From JAWPMT01 sp965242775 (GTDB taxonomy: Bacteria; Bacteroidota; Bacteroidia; Cytophagales; Cyclobacteriaceae): DNA of 64,000 nucleotides. A program made the translations under genes and the position numbers. A model generated the notes under the pieces. That model was given only the letters and a program-made list of their open reading frames with translations. It did no database searches and had not been told where the DNA came from. Shown piece by piece: positions 9,020 through 16,668 of the stretch; within the stretch, counting starts at the first letter, position 1; every line of letters begins with the position of its first letter. Where the stretch lies: NCBI GenBank assembly GCA_965242775.1, contig CBDETI010000014.1, forward strand, positions 248,001-312,000, given 5' to 3'.

Positions 9020-9977
9020 CATTTTTGTGCAGCTTTTTCGCTTTTACCCGTGTAACGCCAAATCGATAGGCCAATCCTACACCAAATACACTTTTGAATT
9101 GCGTTTTGGGACTAGCACCTATCAATTCTCCCTGGCTGTCAAACTCCTCGATCTTAATGTCATCATCGTAAATGAGTTGTGTCTGCCAGTTCACTGTCAA
9201 AAAGTCGTTTACTTTCATCACTAACAAGTTTTGCCAGTTCACATCTATATTGCCAAACTCTTCTACGTAATTGGCAAAAAGCTCCAATCGCGACTCGAAA
9301 GTTACATTGGTCACGATCTCTTTATTGAAATTCATCTTGACAAAGGATCCAAGTTCCGCTCTGGACTGGCTACCGGTTCCTGCAATTGGGTCCCCATTGC
9401 CATCCAGCTCGGCAGGATCTACTCCAAAGGCCCCTGCATCCGCCAGATCCTGATCTGTTACGAATGTGAACTTGCCCCCGATCGGCGAATAGGTCAAGCC
9501 AAAAACTTCAGAGGGTTTCCATTCCAAACCAGTTGCTACCAGCAAATAACCCGGTGCCATAAACTTGGAAATGATATTCCCTTCGCCATCAAGACCCTCG
9601 TCAAATTGGGTTCTAAAATCCAGCAACGAACTCCAAAAAAGATTCTTTTCAGTAAGCTTATATCCAAACTGGGTGATGGCATTAATGCGGTCATCAGTCT
9701 TTTCAAAATCTCCATCTTCACCCTGACGGATGAGACCGTACCCCATTTCAAGTGTGTTGGTCCAGGTTATTTTATCCTTGGTATAGTCAGCATAAACATT
9801 AAATAAACCGGCTAGCGAAACTGAGTTATCTCCTCCTGCGGCCCAATTATTGAGGCTTACCTGTGTGAAGGTCAATGAGGCGAGTCCTCCTCTTTTCCAA
9901 TAGGTCGTATCTGCTTCCTGCGCATATAAAATTCCGCTTGCGCAGGCTATGAGTAAGGCGAGTATAGATTTTTTCAT
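8973..9977 (-). CDS. DUF3078 domain-containing protein (exported)
   Basis: A 334-residue protein with a signal peptide (MKKSILALLIACASGILYAQ). The opening after the signal, WKRGGLASLTFTQVSLNNWAAGG, is the hallmark of DUF3078. The rest is a run of alternating amphipathic strands (TFESRLELFANYVEEFGN, DFLTVNWQTQLIYDDD) ending in an outer-membrane-barrel-like VFGVGLAYRFG, so an outer-membrane location is likely. Its function is unknown in the family. The reading frame continues past the expected C-terminus through its own terminator hairpin (NATKDAPGRLFFVCQV), so the true stop may be masked by a sequence error. Confidence 0.82.
   Translation of the reverse strand: MKKSILALLIACASGILYAQEADTTYWKRGGLASLTFTQVSLNNWAAGGDNSVSLAGLFNVYADYTKDKITWTNTLEMGYGLIRQGEDGDFEKTDDRINAITQFGYKLTEKNLFWSSLLDFRTQFDEGLDGEGNIISKFMAPGYLLVATGLEWKPSEVFGLTYSPIGGKFTFVTDQDLADAGAFGVDPAELDGNGDPIAGTGSQSRAELGSFVKMNFNKEIVTNVTFESRLELFANYVEEFGNIDVNWQNLLVMKVNDFLTVNWQTQLIYDDDIKIEEFDSQGELIGASPKTQFKSVFGVGLAYRFGVTRVKAKKLHKNATKDAPGRLFFVCQV
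8988..9013. terminator. Bidirectional terminator between queA and the DUF3078 gene
   Basis: GACGC and GCGTC (8996-9000 and 9007-9011) form a short GC-rich hairpin flanked by eight A on the plus strand, giving a T8 tail on the minus strand. Both convergent reading frames run through it before their stop codons, which is unusual. Confidence 0.6.
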
Positions 9978-10181
9978 TTGTTAATTGTTTGGTCTGTTGG
10001 TTTTTATTTCCATCGACATAAATCAAGCCATGCCACACAACATGGCCTGTTGGGCCACCCACACATGTCAGTGGATCGCAAAATGTCTCTGGACAGTTTT
10101 CTCTACCGCGAATTACTAAAAACTACTCGGAGGCCAAAAGGCTTACTCGATGAGTTAACATTATTTTTCGACCAAGGGGAC

Positions 10182-11871
10182 CTAGTCGTAGCTGTTCACT
10201 TTTGCATCCTCTTCTTTGATGATACGCCGAAGGATTTTTCCGACATTGGATTTCGGCAATTCATCGGTAAAGGCGACGTATTTAGGGCATTTATATGCTG
10301 TAAGGTGCTCACGCGCATATTCCTTCAATTCTTCCTCTGTCAGGGAATCGTCCTGCTTGACAATATACACTTTTACAGCTTCTGTAGATTTCTTGTCTGG
10401 GACACCAATCGCTCCTACCTCCATTACCTTTGGGTGGGAAGCAATGACATCCTCAATTTCATTGGGGTAGACATTGAATCCTGAGACCAGAATCATTTCC
10501 TTTTTCCGGTCGACAATCCTAAAAAATCCTTGATCCTCCATCACAGCAACATCACCTGTCTTGAACCAACCATCGGTAAATGCCTCTTCTGTTGCTTCCG
10601 GTCGGTTCCAGTAACCTTTCATTACCTGAGGCCCCTTGGCACACAACTCACCAGGCTCTCCGGCAGGTACGGGATTACCTTCATCGTCCAAAAGCACAAT
10701 TTCCGTGCTCGGTACTGGCATACCGATACATCCGATTCTGCCATTTTCATTCAATGGGTTGGAAGTCAATACCGGGGAGGTTTCCGTAAGGCCATAGCCT
10801 TCGGAGAGTGGGCGCACCCGTCAGGCTTTTCCATTTCTCAGCTACCACTTTTTGTACTGCCATACCTCCACCAAAGGCAAATTTCAGCTCAGAGAAATCA
10901 ATTTTCGCGAAATCAGACTGATTCATCAGGCCATTGAAAAGTGTATTTACGCCAGTAATGATTGTAAATTTCTGCTTCGCCAGATCCTTGATGAAAGCCT
11001 TCATGTCCCGGGGGTTGGTGATCAGAATATTGCCCCCACCTATATTCACGGACATGAGCGCATTACAGGTCAGTGCAAAAACGTGATACAACGGCAAAGC
11101 CGTAATAAAGACTTCCTTACCTTCTTCCAAACCACCATGCCTCATCCATGTTTGCACCTGGAGCAGGTTAGCCACCAAGTTGCGATGTGTCAACATGGCA
11201 CCTTTTGAAACGCCAGTTGTCCCGCCGGTATACTGCAAGAATGCCAGGTCATCATGGGCGACAAATGGTGCGTCGAATGTGTGACCAGCTCCTTTCGCAA
11301 GCGTCTCTTTGAAGGGAACAGCACCATCAATCTTGAAAGGTGGTACCATCTTCTTCACTTTTTTCACGACGAAGTTGACCAATGCTCCCTTCAGTCCACC
11401 AAGCATATCACCCATTCTTGTGATAATTACCGTTTCGATGGGTGTATCACTCAATATTTCCTGCAGATTGCAAGCAAAATTCTCAAGTATCACTACCGCC
11501 TTAGCTCCGGAATCATTGAATTGATGTTTCATCTCGGAAGGTGTGTAAAGCGGATTCGTGTTTACCACTGTCAGGCCGGCTCGCAAAGCACCAAACATCG
11601 CAATTGGGTACTGTAGCAAATTAGGCATTTGCAACGCAATCTTGTCCCCTTTCTTCAATCCCAAGTCATTGATCAGATAAGCTGCAAAGCTTTGTGACAG
11701 CTGATCGAGTTCATTGAAAGAAATAGCCTTTCCGAAATTTTCAAAGGCGGATCTGTCTCCATATTTCTTGAATGCCTCCTCAAACATCTCAGGCAGAGAA
11801 TGATATTGGTCTGGATCTATGGTATGTGGTGTGCCTTCCGGGTAAAATTCAAGCCAGGGTTGATCGCTCAT
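10182..11871 (-). pseudogene. fadD: Long-chain fatty-acid-CoA ligase, one frameshift
   Basis: An AMP-forming ligase that activates free fatty acids to acyl-CoA. The N-terminal frame (11871 down to about 10812) carries the P-loop-like motif YTGGTTGVSKGAMLTHRNL and the adenylation core. The C-terminal frame (from about 10817) carries EGYGLTETSP, the motif GWFKTGDVA, DRKKEMILVSGFNVYPNEIE and the catalytic Lys in PKSNVGKILRR. The frames join near 10810, where one extra base in a CCCACTCTCC stretch separates TGAP from LSEGYGLTE. The combined length (about 563 codons plus one base) is normal for FadD. A single +1 in an otherwise complete gene suggests sequencing error, but real inactivation cannot be excluded. 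Confidence 0.85.
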
Positions 11872-12293
11872 CTGATAAGTGGGTTAGAGTGAAATGATCA
11901 TTAAATATAATGGAGCAAGCCGAAAACCGGTGGAACAGTTGAAGATTATCGGGTTACCATGACCGCCGCCGGTAGATACTTCAAATTGTTTCGTTGCTGG
12001 TTTCAATTTGAGATTGACATAGATTCAAGCGGTCATCCGCAAGTGACAGTTCTGGAGAGGTAAAAGAGTTCCGGGTGAATCAAGGTGCTAACTTGTCATA
12101 CTTAACAATGCTCCCAGGGTTTGTCTCAACCGTAAACTGCCTTAATTCAACCCTGGTCTTTGCCCTGCTCAACGAATAAAACCGTTTACTGTCTTTCAGC
12201 ACATTTACCTTGCTTCTCGGTTCCATGTCGGCAAAACATAGCACTTCGATTATGTTCTTGCTACGAGCTGGTTTAGAGGCCGGGCAAAGTTGG
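11872..12293. other. Intergenic stretch, no gene supported
   Basis: About 420 bp between the acyl-CoA ligase start and the VOC gene end. An open frame on the minus strand (12080-12394) overlaps the VOC gene out of frame and has no recognisable motif. One sequence, CGAATAAAACCGTTTa at 12173-12188, recurs almost identically at 13113-13128. Nothing else stands out. Confidence 0.5.
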
Positions 12294-12674
12294 TCATTCC
12301 TTCCCGGTCTCGCTTTCATTTTCATTAAAAAGCAACTTATTATGAAATGGATCGGAGACTTCCAGACAAAGACCTTTCCACGGCGCCTTTTCAAGTCCCG
12401 GATTATTGTATTTGTATTTTTTCTCCTTCAACCTCTCATGAAATTTTCTTAGGCCACTGCAGTTTATAAAAACCTTCGCTCCAGGAGAACAGTCTCCATG
12501 ATGCTCGGAGAGATGCAACAGCATTCCATGCCCAGAGATTTGAAGATAGATCGGAGCACCCTCATGGAGTGTATGTTTCCAGTCAATCGTGAAACCAAGC
12601 CATTCAACATAAAACTCGAGTGCCTTCTCGAAATCAAATATCCGGAGGATGGGTATTACTTCATTCACTTCCAT
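12294..12674 (-). CDS. VOC-fold (glyoxalase/bleomycin-resistance-like) protein
   Basis: A 126-residue protein of the single-module size. It shows the beta-alpha-beta pattern of the vicinal oxygen chelate fold: VIPILRIFDFEKALEFYVEWLGF at the N-terminus and the closing strand LEVSDPFHNKLLF, equivalent to the DPxGN(R/K)L signature. His in HGMLLHLSEHHG and Glu in LEVSDP could bind a metal. Members include glyoxalase I and antibiotic-binding proteins; the exact substrate cannot be assigned. No operon partner is visible: it stands alone, facing the same way as the acyl-CoA ligase downstream. Confidence 0.8.
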   Translation of the reverse strand: MEVNEVIPILRIFDFEKALEFYVEWLGFTIDWKHTLHEGAPIYLQISGHGMLLHLSEHHGDCSPGAKVFINCSGLRKFHERLKEKKYKYNNPGLEKAPWKGLCLEVSDPFHNKLLFNENESETGKE

Positions 12675-13027
12675 AGCTTCAATTTACGCCAGAATCCAAT
12701 CGCAAACATGTTTATCATATTTCCCAATTTCGATCACTCCTGTTGAGGGTTTTTGTTTTATTCAAGTTTCTTCCGGTTCATCTTAGGTTAATTCCCGCTC
12801 ATCGGACTCACTTATAGCATAGGCTACAAAATGGTATCTTAATAGAGAAATAGTGAGTATCCACTATTCCATAGCTGGTTCTTAATTGGCAATGCCTCTA
12901 TCTGACGCATTGCCATTTTTAGCGGCAAGAATCGAGGCAACACATGTTGGGTGTGTTTTTTAATAATAGTGTGAAACGTCAGCGACGCCTTCACCATCCA
13001 AAGATTCCCTGATTGGGAGTTACTAAT

Positions 13028-13064
13028 AAGAGGCAGTGCAAACAACCGGTACTGCCTCTTTTCA
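13028..13064 (+). terminator. Rho-independent terminator-like hairpin
   Basis: AAGAGGCAGT (13028-13037) pairs perfectly with ACTGCCTCTT (13051-13060) and is followed by a T-rich tail. No protein gene ends just upstream, so it may end an unannotated small transcript. Confidence 0.6.
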
Positions 13065-13152
13065 TTTTATCTCTCCATTTCTATTGGTGAACCTTTAGAA
13101 ATAGTTACTCGTCGAATAAAACCGTTTTATGTCCTTTTAATGTTTAATTATT

Positions 13153-13284
13153 ACAATGCCGATCCCCATAGACAGAAGCATAGCGGTCGCTGATTGTCTG
13201 GTCCAATCTGTTCGTCAGTTTGGCAATGATCGGCATAAAGAGGCCGGGAAAATAGGTTGGTCAAACTGCCCCGGCCTCTCTTTT
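13153..13284 (+). ncRNA. Candidate structured small RNA ending in a terminator
   Basis: ATGCCGATC (13156-13164) and GATCGGCAT (13228-13236) form a perfect 9-bp closing stem around about 63 nt. Inside, AGACA/TGTCT and AGCG/CGCT suggest a further hairpin. The terminator AGAGGCCGGG/CCCGGCCTCT with a TCTTTT tail follows within 3 nt of the closing stem. There is no start codon with a convincing reading frame. The architecture (closed multistem domain plus immediate terminator) resembles a bacterial small RNA, but no known family was recognised and no promoter is clear. Confidence 0.4.
13239..13284 (+). terminator. Strong terminator hairpin
   Basis: AGAGGCCGGG (13239-13248) pairs with CCCGGCCTCT (13270-13279), followed by CTTTT. 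It would end the candidate small RNA just upstream. Confidence 0.65.
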
Positions 13285-13303
13285 CAATAGCGGTGCGTAG
13301 CAA

Positions 13304-13453
13304 TTACTTGGACTGGGGAGTTCGAGATATCTCGTTGCGGTTACGATTTCGTAGGATGAGGTAAAAATCTTCACCCGGCAGGCCAGCTAAGTCAATAGTG
13401 AGCGTGTTTCTGAAATCACCATTTCCGACATTAGCGCGGTTAGCAGATAGAAA
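13304..13453 (-). pseudogene. Short coding remnant, possibly a secretion-domain tail
   Basis: A 49-codon open stretch on the minus strand with no start codon, reading VGNGDFRNTLTIDLAGLP then EDFYLILRNRNRNE and a stop. The pattern 'N...F.N.LTIDL..LP..' followed by a hydrophobic strand resembles C-terminal T9SS sorting domains of Bacteroidota secreted proteins. The expected upstream protein is absent, because an in-frame stop lies just before it. It could be the leftover end of a deleted gene or a chance resemblance. Confidence 0.25.
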
Positions 13454-13545
13454 TTAATAAGACCAATGCGGTAGAAAAAGAAAAAGGCCTTCTCACCCCT
13501 AAGAAGACCTAATTCTAATAAACAACATTAACCCAAAAATGATAG

Positions 13546-13694
13546 CTGTAGGAGAAGGATTCGAACCTCCACGGAGCGGTTAGCCCCGATAAATCACCGT
13601 GATACAAAGGCGTATCACCGTGATCCACCGGGATTTATCCCTTATCTCCACCCCCGAGACAGGAGGGCATGTCTGCCAATTTCATCACCCTACA
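13546..13694 (-). tRNA. Class II tRNA-like gene with an 80-nt variable region, anticodon GTC
   Basis: On the minus strand a complete cloverleaf can be drawn. Acceptor TGTAGGG pairs with TCCTACA (7 bp), then discriminator G. The D arm ATG..CAT has a Leu-like loop AAATTGGCAGA. The anticodon stem is CCCTC/GGGGG around the 7-nt loop CTGTCTC (anticodon GTC at 13658-13660, U33 kept, but U instead of a purine at 37). The T arm is GGAGG/CCTTC around TTCGAAT. Between anticodon and T stems lie 80 nt (13571-13650) instead of the 10-20 of tRNA-Leu or -Ser. This insert holds two copies of ATCACCGTGAT (plus strand) that pair as a 13-bp stem with one mismatch. CCA is not encoded. The D arm looks like tRNA-Leu, while the anticodon would read Asp codons. 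Its identity is uncertain. Confidence 0.6.
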
Positions 13695-13771
13695 GTGTGT
13701 GAGCCATGCGTCTCATCGCTCATTGTTGAGACAAACTTAAGGAGATGATATTTTCTTTAAAAATTTTATAA

Positions 13772-13779
13772 TAATTTTG
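13772..13779 (+). promoter_or_regulatory. -7 box (TAATTTTG) of the Lrp regulator
   Basis: TAATTTTG matches TAnnTTTG exactly and lies about 70 nt upstream of the Lrp ATG, in a very AT-rich leader. Confidence 0.4.
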
Positions 13780-13848
13780 GTAAAAGTTTTCAATGCGCGT
13801 AATTTTACTATCAAATAATCACTCAATTCATAAAAACAACCCTTGTAA

Positions 13849-14310
13849 ATGGCCAAGAATTACGAAATCGATAATGTAGACCTCAAAATTCTCAATCTTT
13901 TGATGGAAGACGCTAAAATTCCATATACTGAAGTGGCTAAAAAAGTATTCGTCTCAGGCGGTACCGTGCACGTGAGGATGAAGAAGCTCGAGGAAATGGG
14001 TGTAGTAAGTGGTACCACCCTAAAAATGGATTACTCCAAGCTAGGGTATGATGTCACTTGTTTTATGGGGATTTATCTCCAGAAAAGCTCCCTTTACGAT
14101 AGAGTGGTCACAGAACTCAAGGAAATTCCAGAAATTGTGAAGATCCATTATACCACCGGCAATTACAACATCTTCATAAAGATCCACTGCAAAGACACCA
14201 GGCACCTGAAGGATGTTCTCCATGATAAGATCCAAAAAGTAGAGGGTATTGAAAGAACTGAAACATTCATTTCTCTGGAAGAAAGCCTAAATCGACACCT
14301 TAGTTTTTAA
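13849..14310 (+). CDS. Lrp/AsnC family transcriptional regulator
   Basis: A 153-residue protein with an N-terminal helix-turn-helix (residues ~5-55: VDLKILNLLMEDAKIPYTEVA, then GGTVHVRMKKLEEMGV) and a C-terminal RAM/AsnC ligand-binding domain (VTCFMGIYLQK, VKIHYTTGNYNIFIKIHCKD). These regulators sense amino acids as dimers or octamers and control amino-acid or global metabolism. It sits alone ahead of the SUF operon and has its own -7 box. A second -7 box precedes sufB, so it is probably not part of the SUF transcript. The effector is unknown. Confidence 0.92.
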   Translation: MAKNYEIDNVDLKILNLLMEDAKIPYTEVAKKVFVSGGTVHVRMKKLEEMGVVSGTTLKMDYSKLGYDVTCFMGIYLQKSSLYDRVVTELKEIPEIVKIHYTTGNYNIFIKIHCKDTRHLKDVLHDKIQKVEGIERTETFISLEESLNRHLSF

Positions 14311-14381
14311 AAAAGTCGCGAACTGGCAAACCTTTTGGCGCTTAATTGGATTCTTATTTAGAATTGTTCCAAATAAGAGCG

Positions 14382-14389
14382 TAATTTTG
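14382..14389 (+). promoter_or_regulatory. -7 box (TAATTTTG) of the SUF operon
   Basis: TAATTTTG matches TAnnTTTG and lies about 34 nt upstream of the sufB ATG. A TTG lies 15 nt further upstream (GAATTGTTCC), possibly the -33 element, although the spacing is short. Confidence 0.5.
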
Positions 14390-14422
14390 TGATGGACTTC
14401 CATCATTCCAATTGAATCCTGC

Positions 14423-15868
14423 ATGAGCAAAGACGATCAAATACTTGAGGAATTCACCTCGAAGGAGTACGAACACGGCTGGTCTGTTGATTTTGAAGCA
14501 GATGAAGCTCCCACGGGTCTCAATGAAGACATTGTACGATTCATTTCCAAGAAAAAGAACGAGCCCGAGTGGCTTCTGGAATGGCGCTTGGAAGCTTTCC
14601 GCAAGTGGCAAAACATGAACGACCCACGTTGGGCCAATGTTGACTTCCCTCAGGTAGATTTTCAAGAGATTAAATACTATTCTGCGCCGAAGCAGCAAAA
14701 AAAGCCAGGCAGCCTGGATGAAGTCGATCCCGAGTTACTAAAAACATTTGAACGCCTGGGAATATCTCTACAGGAACAAAAGCGATTGACCGGTGTGGCC
14801 GTTGATGCGGTAATTGACTCAGTGTCAGTAGCTACAACTTTTAAGGACAAACTTTCCGAATTGGGAATCGTCTTCTGCTCCTTTGGCGAAGCGGTTCAAG
14901 AGCATCCTGAACTGGTACAGAAATACCTGGGATCGGTGGTCCCCGCCAATGACAACTACTATGCTGCTCTCAATTCCGCGGTATTCTCAGATGGCTCTTT
15001 TTGCTTTATTCCGAAGGGTGTAAGATGCCCGATGGAGCTTTCGACTTACTTCCGGATCAATGCGGCCAATACCGGCCAGTTTGAACGGACCTTGATCATC
15101 GCGGAAGAAGACGCTTACGTCTCCTATCTCGAAGGTTGTACCGCCCCTATGAGAGATGAAAATCAACTGCATGCAGCAGTTGTGGAAATATATGCCGCGA
15201 GCAACGCCGAGGTGAAATATTCTACCGTCCAAAACTGGTACCCAGGCGACAAGGACGGCAAAGGGGGTATCTACAATTTCGTCACGAAAAGAGGGCTTTG
15301 CGCGGGAAATCACGCCAAAATTTCCTGGACGCAGGTGGAGACCGGGTCAGCTATAACCTGGAAGTACCCATCCTGTATACTGAAAGGAGATCATTCGGTG
15401 GGTGAGTTTTATTCGGTGGCGGTGACCAATAACTATCAGCAGGCCGATACCGGCACCAAAATGATCCATATTGGCAAAAACACCAGGTCTCGGATCGTTT
15501 CTAAAGGCATCTCTGCCGGAAAAAGTCAGAATAGTTACCGGGGACAGGTACACATTATGAAGCGTGCCGAAAACGCGCGAAACTTCTCACAATGCGACTC
15601 CCTATTAATGGGTGACCAGTGCGGTGCTCACACATTCCCGTATATCGACGCAGAGAACAAAAGTGCGCAAGTTGAGCATGAAGCAACTACTTCGAAAATC
15701 GGTGAAGACCAGATCTTCTACTGCCTCCAGCGGGGCCTCGACGAGGAAAGTGCTGTTGCCCTCATTGTCAACGGGTTTGCCAAGGAAGTAATGAACAAAC
15801 TACCGATGGAGTTTGCCGTTGAGGCACAAAAGCTACTCGCACTCACATTGGAAGGTAGCGTTGGCTAA
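14423..15868 (+). CDS. sufB: Fe-S cluster assembly scaffold protein SufB
   Basis: A 481-residue protein, normal for SufB. It forms the SufBC2D complex on which [4Fe-4S] clusters are built in the cytosol. The beta-helix core and C-terminal SufB signature are visible (CDSLLMGDQCGAHTFPYI and ATTSKIGEDQIFYCLQRGLDEE), including conserved Cys residues in CDSLL, DQCGAHTF and FYCLQRG. The N-terminal region IPKGVRCPMELSTYFRIN is also typical. It is the first gene of sufB-C-D-S-E-T-brx, followed 38 bp later by sufC. Confidence 0.97.
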   Translation: MSKDDQILEEFTSKEYEHGWSVDFEADEAPTGLNEDIVRFISKKKNEPEWLLEWRLEAFRKWQNMNDPRWANVDFPQVDFQEIKYYSAPKQQKKPGSLDEVDPELLKTFERLGISLQEQKRLTGVAVDAVIDSVSVATTFKDKLSELGIVFCSFGEAVQEHPELVQKYLGSVVPANDNYYAALNSAVFSDGSFCFIPKGVRCPMELSTYFRINAANTGQFERTLIIAEEDAYVSYLEGCTAPMRDENQLHAAVVEIYAASNAEVKYSTVQNWYPGDKDGKGGIYNFVTKRGLCAGNHAKISWTQVETGSAITWKYPSCILKGDHSVGEFYSVAVTNNYQQADTGTKMIHIGKNTRSRIVSKGISAGKSQNSYRGQVHIMKRAENARNFSQCDSLLMGDQCGAHTFPYIDAENKSAQVEHEATTSKIGEDQIFYCLQRGLDEESAVALIVNGFAKEVMNKLPMEFAVEAQKLLALTLEGSVG

Positions 15869-15906
15869 GAAATATTAACAAGCACTCTTATTTTCAATCT
15901 CAAGAA

Positions 15907-16668
15907 ATGCTGAAAATCAACAATCTCAAAGCCTCCATTGAGGAGAAAGAAATACTAAAAGGAATCAACCTGGAAGTAAATGCTGGTGAAGTACATGCCA
16001 TTATGGGGCCCAATGGTTCCGGAAAAAGTACCCTCGCCTCAGTACTTGCTGGCAGGGAAGATTATGATGTAACTGACGGCACCGTGGAATACCTGGGGCA
16101 GGAAATCTCGGACATGGCGCCAGAGGAGCGCGCTCGAGAAGGTATTTTTCTAGCTTTCCAATACCCGGTAGAAATTCCAGGAGTCAGTACCACAAATTTC
16201 CTCAAAACCGCCATCAATCAGGTACGAGAACATCGTGGAGAAAAAGCGCTCGATGCGGTATCTTTTCTCAAGCTCATGAAGGAGAAGATGAAACTGGTGG
16301 AAATAGACCAATCTCTTCTGAGCAGGTCGCTCAACGAAGGTTTTTCCGGAGGCGAAAAAAAGCGTAACGAGATATTTCAAATGGCTATGCTGGAGCCTAA
16401 GTTGGCGATCCTGGATGAGACAGATAGTGGCCTGGACATTGACGCATTACGAATTGTCGCCAATGGCGTGAACACCTTGAAGTCTTCAGACAATGCCACC
16501 ATCGTGGTGACACACTATCAAAGACTGCTTGACTACATAGTACCGGATTTTGTACATGTCTTGTATAATGGCCGGATTGTCAAATCCGGTGACAAATCGC
16601 TGGCCTTGGAACTTGAAAAGAAAGGTTACGATTGGATCAAAGAAGAGATAGATGGCCAACTTGTTTGA
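15907..16668 (+). CDS. sufC: Fe-S cluster assembly ATPase SufC
   Basis: A 253-residue ABC-type ATPase without membrane domains that drives conformational change of SufB-SufD. Walker A is GPNGSGKST near residues 36-44, the signature is FSGGEKKR, and Walker B is LAILDETDSGLDID followed by the H-loop in VVTHYQR. The SufC-specific insertion EEISDMAPEERAREGIFLAFQYPVEIPG-like is present as SDMAPEERAREGIF and AFQYPVEIPG. Second gene of the SUF operon; its end overlaps the longest possible sufD frame by 17 bp. Confidence 0.97.
   Translation: MLKINNLKASIEEKEILKGINLEVNAGEVHAIMGPNGSGKSTLASVLAGREDYDVTDGTVEYLGQEISDMAPEERAREGIFLAFQYPVEIPGVSTTNFLKTAINQVREHRGEKALDAVSFLKLMKEKMKLVEIDQSLLSRSLNEGFSGGEKKRNEIFQMAMLEPKLAILDETDSGLDIDALRIVANGVNTLKSSDNATIVVTHYQRLLDYIVPDFVHVLYNGRIVKSGDKSLALELEKKGYDWIKEEIDGQLV

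Larger units (their letters stand above)
12675..13545. other. Gene-poor, hairpin-rich intergenic region
   Basis: About 870 bp with no supported protein gene. It contains at least four terminator-like hairpins on the plus strand: GGCAATGC/GCATTGCC near 12888-12918, AACACA/TGTGTT near 12939-12962, a perfect 10-bp stem at 13028-13064 and a 10-bp stem at 13239-13284. A small hairpin AATAGTG/CACTATT lies near 12847-12868. A possible structured RNA (13153-13284) and a short coding remnant (13304-13453, minus) are listed separately. The minus-strand open frame 12839-13045 has no family resemblance. Confidence 0.55.

Noticed and set aside
12080..12394. Minus-strand 104-residue open frame
   Set aside because: It overlaps the VOC gene out of frame on the same strand and lacks any known domain.
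12839..13045. Minus-strand 68-residue open frame
   Set aside because: No motif; it crosses two hairpins and has no promoter or family resemblance.
13546..13694. tmRNA, group I intron or ordinary tRNA-Leu
   Set aside because: No tmRNA tag frame was seen; the extra sequence lies between anticodon and T stems, not in the anticodon loop; the variable region is far too long for normal Leu.
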